A DNA stretch of 25,586 nt, from the NCBI GenBank assembly GCA_002150815.3, contig NDFF03000032.1, positions 1-25,586 on the forward strand. Reading direction: 5' to 3'. Numbering within the stretch: the first letter of the stretch is position 1; each line of letters starts with the position of its first letter. Shown piece after piece: positions 10,772 to 19,405 of this stretch. The notes under the pieces were generated by a model. The model had not been told where the DNA came from. It worked only from the letters and a program-made list of their open reading frames with translations, and did no database searches. The DNA comes from Grammothele lineata (Eukaryota; Basidiomycota; Agaricomycetes; Polyporales; Polyporaceae). The position numbers and the translations under genes are program-made.

Positions 10772-10778
10772 TTATATA
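10772..10778 (-). promoter_or_regulatory. TATA box of P450-3
   Basis: A minus-strand TATATAA core lies about 57 bp upstream of the ATG at 10714. It is the best-formed TATA box in the P450 cluster. Confidence 0.6.
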
Positions 10779-11470
10779 GAGACGCTATATCGAGCCACTC
10801 GGAGGCTGCTGCATGCATCAGCGGGGCTCGCGTACGTCGCGAAGCCGGGGGAATCGGAACCTTGACAGATTTTCAAAAGTGGCGCCTTACAAGGGGTTTA
10901 CGTGCACGCCGTGAGAATCGTGGAGGTCCACCTCTGCTCCTGGAGGCCGATATGGTCTCTGGGAGATCGACGAGCGTCGTGCGTTCGGACGTCGTCGGAC
11001 AGAACGAATACCGCAACTGCGTCGGCCGAGGACAGACGTTGAGCTTGGCAACGAAGAGGTGTAGAAGGGTCAAGACGGCCTGGCATCGCGGTTCTTGCTT
11101 GGTTCGTTACTCACGGTTCGGGCCGGTTAGGACGTCCCCAACCGCTCATCTGTGACTTTGTGGTATCCTGAAGCTTCCCTGCAAACGAGAGCAATGGGAG
11201 CACCGCATGAAGGTACAGCGCAGCGCTGGAACCGTAGATGAGTGTCATGGGATCATCATGAAGCGGAACTGCATACTCACCGTGATGAAGTCACTCGAGA
11301 AACCCACCGAGGGTCGTGAGATCTCATCCTCGTGCTCCTCTTCAGCATGCTGTGCCTCCATTGCACGTAGATCAGGAGCGGCTTTGGGAGTATGGGACGC
11401 CAGAGAATGTGATCGTCCGACTTTGAGCTGCGAATATTTTCGGACGAGCAAGCCGCTAGCCTGCCAGCAG

Positions 11471-11544
11471 GTCACGCCCTGCAGGCCGCAACGCGAGGTG
11501 TCACACTGTGATGTTGGTGACAGTAGGTGACAATACTCGTCACC
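11471..11544. promoter_or_regulatory. Cluster of GTCAC/GTGAC motifs with an inverted repeat
   Basis: Five GTCAC or GTGAC pentamers fall within 74 bp, at 11471, 11500, 11517, 11527 and 11539. The last two form a perfect inverted repeat, GGTGAC-(7 nt)-GTCACC (11526-11544), and GGTGACA is also directly repeated. The position between two divergent P450 genes suggests a binding site for a dimeric regulator, but this is inference from arrangement alone. Confidence 0.35.
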
Positions 11545-11860
11545 CTGCCCACGTGGCCTTCGCGTGCCGTGGAGACGCCGTGTGCCCGGATGTCGACAAC
11601 CCGTCGCTCCGAGGTTCGTCGGCTTTGTTCCCTACAACATCCGCGATGCCCCTGTACCTTCAGTCTACGCGTCTAGGGCTAGTTCACAGCTTCTGCGCCC
11701 CGCAGCCTTGAAAGAACGCCGCAAATACAGCCTGTCAATCGCTCTGCGCACGCGCGTAATCAGCGCTCGTAACCTCTTCTATACCTCAGCGCGTGCCGGC
11801 AGGGCGACACCGAGCCGCAGCTCATCATGGCAGTCGGCGGTGAATCAGGGCAGCTGAGCC

Positions 11861-11867
11861 TTAAAAG
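11861..11867 (+). promoter_or_regulatory. TATA-like box of P450-4
   Basis: TTAAAAG lies about 45 bp before the ATG at 11906. It resembles the element upstream of P450-1 in both sequence and distance. Confidence 0.4.
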
Positions 11868-11905
11868 CCGCATACCGAGCCTACTAGACAGCAACCTTGC
11901 TCGAC

Positions 11906-14222
11906 ATGCCCCTCTCACTCCCATTCGCTCTGTTCGCTGCGTCTGCGGCGTTTGTGTTTTGGAAGGTCTTCCGGCACTACTTTATCAAACATGCCATCGA
12001 TATCCTACCTCGCCCACCTCCCGTGTCTTTCATCTTCGGTACGTTTGTCTAGTCAATCGTGTTGTGGCTGTCCTAATCTTACACACCAGGAAATGTACCT
12101 GAGTTGGTGCAGCGGCAGAGTTGGAAACGTTGGCAGCATTTCAACGAGACGTATGGGCCCGCCTTCGTTGTCAGAGGTGTCCTCGCCGTATGTGACCTTC
12201 TCTTGTCGTACATGGATGAGGGCGCTCACATAATACTCTGCAGAGACGCGCACTTATCATTTCCGACCCCAAAGCACTACATACTGTCATGGTCAAGGAC
12301 CAGGATATCTGGGTTAAAGGCATTGCACCCTCAAGGTATGTCATGCCCTACCTTGCTTCATCAACGGCCGTCTAAATGACAGACTCGGGATCATCTCCGC
12401 AGCAACTTCCTTCTGCTTCTCGGCCCCGGCGTGCTCTCGACCCGTGGAGATCAACACAAACGCCAGAGGAAGCTTCTGAACCCCGTTTTCTCCGCCGCTC
12501 ACCTCCGCAACATGACGCACATCTTCTACAACGTCGCGCACAAGGTGAATCTAACCCGAGGTACCTTTAATGCAACTACTGACTATCATTGCAAAGGTTC
12601 AAGCCGCTATTGTGAAGCGCCTTGCGTCAGACGGCGCCTGGACGGAGTTGGACATCAACGGTTGGATGGCCCGCACGACGCTGGAGATGCTCGGGCAGGC
12701 CGGCCTCGGTTACTCATTCGACGACTTCTCCGAAGACCACATCGACGAATACGGCGAGTCCATCAAGCTGTTCTTGTACGACGCCCCCTTTCTCCCCTCT
12801 GCGCGCTTTTCGTCTCACACTCACACGATCTCGCCCCGGCTACAGCCCATCCACATCTCGTTCGCGACTCATGAACATGAGCACCGAGAAGCTCTCCAAC
12901 TTCCTCCCCAACACGGCCATCCGCGCGCTTTATCGCGCTCTGCCGAGCGCGCCCACGCGCGAGGTGATGCGTATCTCGGACACGATGGCGCGCCGCTCGG
13001 CGGAGATCGTCGCGGAGAAGAAGGAGGCGCTGGCGAAGGGTGACGCTGCGCTCTCGCATGAGGTCGGAGAGGGGAAGGATATCATGAGTATTTGCTGTAC
13101 GTGGCTCCTGTCTTATCTGGTCGAGTGATTCATTTACAAGACTTATGTTTCAGTGCGCGCGAACATGGCCGCGTCGGACAACGAAAAGATGTCCGACGAA
13201 GAGATCCTCGCGCAGATGTCGTACGTTCCGCGTCCTCGTCCATGAACGACATAATAGGTGTACTCACGCAGACATCTCTCCACAGGACGTTCATCCTCGC
13301 AGGCATGGACACGACCTCCAACGCGCTCTCGCGCATCCTGCAACTTCTCGCGCTACACCCAGACGTCCAGCAGAAGCTCCGCGCTGAGATCACAGAAGCA
13401 CAAGGCGGCGACGACTCCGACCTTCCCTACGAAGACCTCATCAAGCTCCCTTACCTCGACGCCGTCTGCCGTGAGACACTTCGCCTGTACGCCCCGGTCC
13501 AGATGTCCCCGCGGATGTACGTAGCGCCTTGATCAGACCCACTCTCTTCTGCCCCTAACGCATTTCACTCCCGCCTTCCACCCTTCATATAGAGCCGCAC
13601 AAGACACCACCATCCCCCTCTCTCAACCCATCCGCGGCCGCGACGGGCGCGAGATCTCGGAGCTCGTCGTCCAGCGGGGGACGGCGGCGTTCATGCAGTA
13701 CCAAGCGAGCAACGTGAACCCCGCGCTCTGGGGCGAGGACGCGAAGGAGTGGAGGCCGGAGCGGTGGCTCAAGCCGCTGCCTGCGGCGCTGGAGGAGGCG
13801 CGGATCCCGGGGGTGTATGCGCACTTGTGAGTCCATGGGCGGTGTTGGATGCCAGGGTTGAGGCTGACTGAGTGACACGACTCGATCGTAGGATGACGTT
13901 TGCGGCTGGGTCGCGGTCTTGCATGTGAGTCGGTGCTCGGTGTCCCTCGAAAAAGTTGATCTGACGGGTGTTCTCCTCAGCGGCTTCAAGTTCTCCCAAC
14001 TCGAGATGAGTGAGTCCTCTCCCAAAGTCCCTTGTAACGTCTGCCGAGACGTCTAATCACCCGCCCACAGAGGTCGTCCTGTCCGTGCTGCTGACGCACT
14101 TCACATTCGAGGACACGGGGAAGCCCGTTGCGTGGAACTCATCTGCCGTGATGTACCCGACGATGGGGGAGGAGAACACGCAGCCGGAGTTGCTGCTGAA
14201 GGTGAAGGCGATCAAGACGTAG
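11906..14222 (+). CDS. Cytochrome P450 monooxygenase, clade A (P450-4)
   Basis: Twelve exons: 11906-12038, 12090-12187, 12244-12335, 12403-12544, 12597-12775, 12846-13096, 13154-13220, 13286-13516, 13593-13826, 13892-13924, 13981-14009, 14071-14222. They join to 546 residues. The first eleven exon lengths are identical to those of P450-1. A hydrophobic anchor (about residues 4-20) leads into a Pro-rich hinge. The I-helix is A-G-M-D-T-T (326-331), the K-helix E-T-L-R is at 384-387 and P-E-R-W follows. The heme loop F-A-A-G-S-R-S-C-I-G is canonical with Cys486. Exon 4 is entered at the second of two possible CAG acceptors (before 12403), because only that one keeps the frame. Exon 5 uses an AAG acceptor. 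It is the closest relative of P450-1 but on the opposite strand, so the cluster has undergone inversion as well as duplication. The substrate is unknown. Confidence 0.93.
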
Positions 14223-14450
14223 CTTGAGGCGTGAAGAATGTCAGGGTCCATGGGGGCCCGTGGTACTCGCATTCCACTCCTGTCTCTGCGCACAACTGAT
14301 CGAAGTAGATGTTGCAGCTTTTCTGCACTGATTTCATGTAACTCGTACCAGGATAGAGTTGACCGAGAATATTATACACGAGTAGGTATGACCAACGAGG
14401 GGCAGGAGGCTCGAAACTCTCCGAGTGGGCGACCAACGCGTTTTGACGCG

Positions 14451-14458
14451 TGACGTCA
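14451..14458. promoter_or_regulatory. CRE-like palindrome TGACGTCA
   Basis: A perfect 8-bp site of the kind bound by bZIP (ATF/CREB-type) factors. It lies 229 bp past the P450-4 stop and about 610 bp before the P450-5 start, with ACGCGT and CACGTG close by. Function is inferred only. Confidence 0.3.
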
Positions 14459-14965
14459 TCGATGCTATTTGTACGCGTATATCACGTGGGAAGTCGGACC
14501 GAGGTGTCCCGATCGGTTGCATGCAATTGTTTGGCGCGGCTCGTCTCGTCTGTCCTGCCACCCATCGCGTTTTGTCACGACTCTGGATATCTTTTGGATC
14601 TAACACAGAATACGCTGTGAGTGCTATTTCTCTCTCTTCTGTCTCTACTGTGCCGTCATGACCTGATTGGTACCATGACGAACTAGGCATAATGCCGCGT
14701 TCTTCAATTGGATGTCCAAGTCCTGCCTCAGAAGTTTGTGCTTCTTCATCCCGTACACTAGCAGGAATGCTGTGAACCGCACAGAAGATCACAGCCAATC
14801 CAGCGTGTCGGGGTTCGCGATTCGCACGGAGATAGACGTTGGAGCTCTTCCGGGCGGTGCGCACTGCACGTCATCCAAACATATCCGACGCGCTCCAGCG
14901 CGTCCAGCGTCACTGCAAGGATCTCCGAGGTCCGATCTTGACCGTCTTTACCGGGCGCGGGATGA

Positions 14966-14970
14966 TATAA
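14966..14970 (+). promoter_or_regulatory. TATA box of P450-5
   Basis: GATATAAG about 100 bp before the ATG at 15068, followed by a CT-rich stretch typical of fungal transcription starts. Confidence 0.45.
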
Positions 14971-15067
14971 GCAATAGAATGAACCTCGACGCGACCTCGC
15001 GCCCGTTTTCCTCTTTCCATCACTCTGCTCAGGCTGCAAGACCGTCGCACTCAATCCGGCTGTTGCG

Positions 15068-17454
15068 ATGGCGTCACTTATCGCCCTTGTCGTAGTGGGT
15101 AGCCTACTGTATGCGGGTTTCCGCATACTCTACAGCCGCGTTGTATGTCCGGCATTCAACAATATCGCCGGTCCGCCTGCGGGGAACACGGTCTCAGGTA
15201 TCCTTTCGTTTTCATGAACTTCTACAAGTCTCTCTCATCGCTCACCATACTTCGGTATCGTGCCAGGTAACCTCAAACAAATGTTCGGTCACGATGCGTG
15301 GGGCTTCCTTCAAAGTCTCGTCGACACCTATGGACCCGTTTCGCGCATTTATGGCTTCTTCTGTGTGCGTCCGTGTGCTGAATGGCACATGCTCCCGCTG
15401 TTGACACCTCGTACAGGCTCCATGGCTGCACGTCTGTGATCCCGAGGCCATGTACAGCATCTTCGTTAAGGACCAAGATAACTACTACAGAGGAGTTAAC
15501 GAGACGTCAGTGCCCTCTCAACCTCAATTTCATGGCCATTCCGTTGATGATTGTTCAGTTTTGCGATGCTCACAATCGGCCCGGGACTGCTGTCAACCTC
15601 CGGCATCAGGCACAAGAAGCAGAGGAAAATCCTGAGCCCAGTCTTCTCCGGCGCACATATGCGCAATCTGACCCCTATCTTCCACGAAGTCGCGCAGCGG
15701 GTGAGTAAACGCCCCCAAGTCTCTCCACGCCATAACCTCATGGACTCTAACTCTTGCCATCTCCTGTATAGCTCAAAGCCGCCATCGAGACACGCGTTCA
15801 AGACGGCCCCAAAACGCTCGACATCGTCGGATGGATGGGCCGCACCGCGCTCGAGCTGATCGGGCAGGGCGGGCTCGGGCACTCCTTCGACCCCCTGACA
15901 GCAGACGCACAAGACGAGTACACCGAGGCCGTCAAGGGATTCTCGTACGTTAATCCCTTCATCAACCCATGCCGCGCGCTGAGTGCTGAGTATTGACGCC
16001 CCATCTGTCGATCCCGTATGGTTCGACCGCAGCGCGGCCAACTCCGACGTCCGGCATCTCCGGGGATTCCTCCCTTACGTCATCCGCTTGGGGCCCGCGT
16101 GGGTCCGAAGGGGGCTGCTGGAGCTCGTGCCGAGTAGGAGGATACAGAAGTGTAAGGATAATTGCGATAGCCTGCATCGGGGATGCGTGAAGGTGTTCGA
16201 GGAGAAGAAGAAGGCGGTGGAGCGCGGGGACGACGAGGTGCTGCAGAACGCGGTGGAGGGCAGGGACGTTATGAGCGTCTTGTGTGAGTGCGCTTTGTGT
16301 CGACTGGTACTATCTGAGAGCTGACAGATTTACGTACCTTTTTGCAGTGAGGGAGAACATGCGCGCTGCAGCTGAGGATAAGCTCCCAGAAGACGAGTTG
16401 CTCGCCCAGATCGCGTGAGTGTGCCTTGTTATTGCTCGGAGCTCGCTTTCATCAGACTTATGCTGTCTCCCTATCTAGCACCTTCATCATCGCAGGTACG
16501 GACACCACCTCGAACGCGCTTGCTCGGACGCTGCACCTCCTCTGTCATCACCGGGACGCGCAGGACAAGCTCAGGCGCGAGATTCGCGAAGCTTGTGAGG
16601 TCCATGGCGCGTCGATCTCGTATGACGAGCTCAACAAGCTCTCGTATCTGGACGCCGTCTGCCGCGAAACGCTCCGTCTGTAAGTTCTCCTCGCCGTCTC
16701 CCCGAATCCGAAAGCTCACAGCCACCGCGAAAGGTATGCGCCGGTCAGCCTAACCGTCCGCGAGTACGTCGCCATCTCTCCCCTCCACCCCCCCGTACCC
16801 GCTCACATCCCACTATTTCCAGAGCTCTCGCCGACCCCCGCCTCCCCCTCTCCTCACCCATCCGCGGGCTCGACGGGCGTACCATCACCGAGATACCCGT
16901 CCCGAAAGGCACGTCGATTGTCGTCAACCTGCGCGCATGCAACACCTCAAAGGCGCTGTGGGGCGAAGACGCGGAGGAGTGGAAGCCAGAGCGGTGGCTG
17001 GCGCCGCTGCCGCGCGCGTTCGAGGAGGCACGTATTCCTGGGATATATGCGAATTTGTGCGTAAAGGACCTTCCTCGCAGTGACTTATTATGTTGACGCG
17101 AGGTGATACGCGCTTAGGATGACGTTCCTTGCTGGGGGGAATGCCTGCATGTAAGTTCAATCCCACTCAACGCCGTCAATCGTCACTTACCCGTCCGCGT
17201 TGGTGTCTCGTAGTGGGTTCAAGTTCTCGCAACTAGAGATGAGTACGTGCGCCTCGCTTCATCTTCTCCCTCATTCCCTGACTTTCTGCGTCTCTGTAGA
17301 GGTCGTGCTCTTCACTCTGATCAACGCGTTCCAGTTCGAACTCTCGGAAAAGCCGATCGTCTGGAACTTCGCGGGGATTGCGTACCCGGCCACCAGCAGG
17401 ACGAGCTCGAAGCCCGAAATGTACCTGAATGTCAGCTTAGCTCCTACCATGTAG
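15068..17454 (+). CDS. Cytochrome P450, clade B with variant heme loop (P450-5)
   Basis: Thirteen exons: 15068-15197, 15267-15364, 15417-15505, 15559-15700, 15772-15944, 16033-16283, 16348-16414, 16479-16679, 16734-16763, 16823-17056, 17118-17150, 17214-17242, 17300-17454. They join to 543 residues. The exon pattern is that of P450-2 and P450-3, with exon 3 one codon shorter. It has an N-terminal membrane anchor, the I-helix A-G-T-D-T-T, the K-helix E-T-L-R followed by L-Y-A-P, and P-E-R-W. The heme loop reads F-L-A-G-G-N-A-C-I-G: Cys482 is kept but the Arg position (480) is Asn. So the Arg is missing in all three clade B genes, though replaced differently here. Exon 9 is entered through an AAG acceptor. 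It is clearly more diverged from P450-2/P450-3 than those two are from each other. No stop or frameshift is seen, so the gene appears to be under selection. Confidence 0.93.
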
Positions 17455-19277
17455 GATTCACACGCGCTGTCTTTCATAGCACCTCCTCCCGTCGGATGCG
17501 TCTTAGCCGCGTTGAGGCTCGCTGCGACTCCGGAGCCGGGATGCCGAAGCATTGGTGGAAGAATAGTACCTGTAAATATAAGATATTCACCTAGCATAGT
17601 ATTGCGCTACCCTAGCGATCCGCGGGCTGTCATAGAGGATAAAGACTACCGCCATGCGCGAGCCCAAGTCAACGCCCTAAAGAAGCGCCCGCAGCCTCCG
17701 CGGATTGCCAGGCGCCCGTCCCCTTCGTTGTCTTGACTCTTCACCGTCACGATAGCTTCCCCTTCAATTGATCTATGCTCTGCTAAGCTTATGACCTCGT
17801 CCGTCCGTCCCGAACATAGCACTTTCAGAACACTTCGCCGTGCTTACACAAGGCCACCGTAAGTCTTGTCTTCCTAGGTGACCTTGCAGAGTGTTTGCTC
17901 ATCAGGCTGTAGCGACGCTTCTCGCTATTGTGGGCTACAGTGCCAAACACCCTCACTCCGCCTTAGAGCATGCCGCCGTGGTATGAATACCAGAAGCACG
18001 AACAGTGAAGGGTCTCGTTTGCCGGAATGAACTGGATGTTCTTGTCCAAAGTCCGGTGTGGAGCGCGATGGACGTTTCGGTCGCGTCTTAGGTGATAGGT
18101 CGTAGCGGACGCGTTTTAGGGCACGACAAGGCAAGTTCATCATGGTTATCTTTTTTACGTTGCTGCCCAAGAGGAGAATTCATGACGCAACGCTTGTCGC
18201 TTGCCTTCTATGGCCTATGTCGAGATGAGCGACTGCGTCATGATGAGCTTTCTTCCGCCGAAGACCCCTTCGCATTTGTAAACCTCGGTAGCCTCTTCTC
18301 GCAGTGCGAGAAATACGCCTTCATGGGACATACGTTGCTCTGATGCGATTGCCGTTTCCCCGAGAGGCATTTACAAGGTCATTGTACCTCTGCGCTGGGT
18401 GTATGCGCTCAATTGAGTACCTGTAGGTCGTGACGCATATAGATGCGTTTACTTTTTCGATTAATCTTGAGTGAGCATCCTGACTGGACTTGCACCACTC
18501 TCGCACATTCCCTTCCATTCTGTATTGCCGTTCGTTCCAGCTAACAGTGTCCTGTGGTACGGAACTCGATTAGGGAACGTCCTCTGAAGGCCCGCTCCTC
18601 GCAAGGTTTCTTCGGGCGCACGGACCGAAACGCGCGCCACGGACGACCCAACCCAGTCCATCCCGCATGTCCTTGCACGTCCCGCCTCGGATCTCAAAGC
18701 CAGCGTTCCTGAGGCGTCGCGGAGGGTGCCTCGTCCCCGCACGTTGCCGGAAGCCCTCCCGCCGGCAGTAATGAACCGAGGCTTGGTCGACCATCGCGGT
18801 TGACGCCGCTATGAACGCCGGGATGGCCATTCCGAGGTTTCTCCGCAGCTGGTAGGACGTCCTCCTGCTCGAGTCGCCCATCAATCTCCCTATCTTGCGA
18901 GCGTTCTCATGCTTCCTTTCCCAGCTCACATGAGTGTGGTCATCGGATGGCCATGGAACGTCACTCGAAGGTCTTCACTACAACTTCTTCCGCTTTGGGG
19001 GTTGCCCCAGTCCTGTGCCGTGTACTGTCTTCGGTCGGCAGGCGTGTCGAGTTGCGATCCATTCCGCGGTGGTGTCGATTTTGCCGCGTATCAACACCTT
19101 TCGAGAGCCAGGCGTCCTTAGCCTGCCTCAGCACCCATCACATGGATCGAGCGTCGAGGATGCCTTGATTATCCGGGAGTACCGACGCTGACCGACACTC
19201 GCGCGCAGTGCTTGGAGGCGCGTGCGAGGCGCCCGTAACGACTGCTTCGGAGAAACCTCGGTAATTGCCCCGTGGGG
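17455..19277. other. Long intergenic region between P450-5 and the beta-glucosidase
   Basis: No gene can be supported. One minus-strand open stretch (18570-18929, 119 codons) has no recognisable motif and no convincing exon partners. Two small palindromes occur: CTCAATTGAG at 18408-18417, and ACGCAT-ATAG-ATGCGT at 18433-18448. This gap separates the P450 cluster from the sugar-enzyme gene. Confidence 0.45.
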
Positions 19278-19311
19278 TATATACCTCTCCCCACCCCGCA
19301 GACGTCTATAA
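19278..19311 (+). promoter_or_regulatory. TATA boxes of the beta-glucosidase gene
   Basis: Two candidate cores, TATATA at 19278-19283 and TATAA at 19307-19311, precede a long pyrimidine-rich leader that ends at the ATG at 19406. The second core is at a usual distance (about 100 bp) from the start codon. Confidence 0.5.
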
Positions 19312-19405
19312 GAGCTCCCCCTGACGTGTCGTCTTTCCCTATCTTACCTCCGCGCCTCCCTCTCCCCATCCACACATCTTCGGCAACCCTGCTTCTATTC
19401 ACACG

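Larger units (their letters stand above)
10715..11905. other. Divergent promoter region between P450-3 and P450-4
   Basis: This 1.2 kb region separates the minus-strand and plus-strand arms of the cluster. The left half (to about 11310) is homologous to the DNA upstream of P450-2. The right half is not obviously shared with any other part of the window. It contains a run of GTCAC/GTGAC pentamers at 11471-11544 and TATA-like boxes at both ends. Short open frames here do not look like genes. Confidence 0.55.
14223..15067. other. Intergenic region between P450-4 and P450-5
   Basis: This holds the 3' flank of P450-4 and the promoter of P450-5. At 14446-14458 an ACGCGT is joined directly to a perfect CRE-like palindrome TGACGTCA (14451-14458). 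Another ACGCGT and a CACGTG E-box follow within about 35 bp. No gene is seen. Confidence 0.45.

Noticed and set aside
11245..11475. A 76-codon minus-strand frame with an acidic stretch in the divergent promoter
   Set aside because: The matching region upstream of P450-2 does not keep the frame, so it is probably non-coding promoter DNA.
18408..18448. Two short palindromes taken as possible mobile-element ends
   Set aside because: They are only 10-16 bp, differ from each other and have no target-site duplication; such sites are expected by chance.
18570..18929. A 119-codon minus-strand frame in the large intergenic gap
   Set aside because: No recognisable motif, no plausible exon partners and no duplicate elsewhere in the window; it may be chance in GC-rich DNA.
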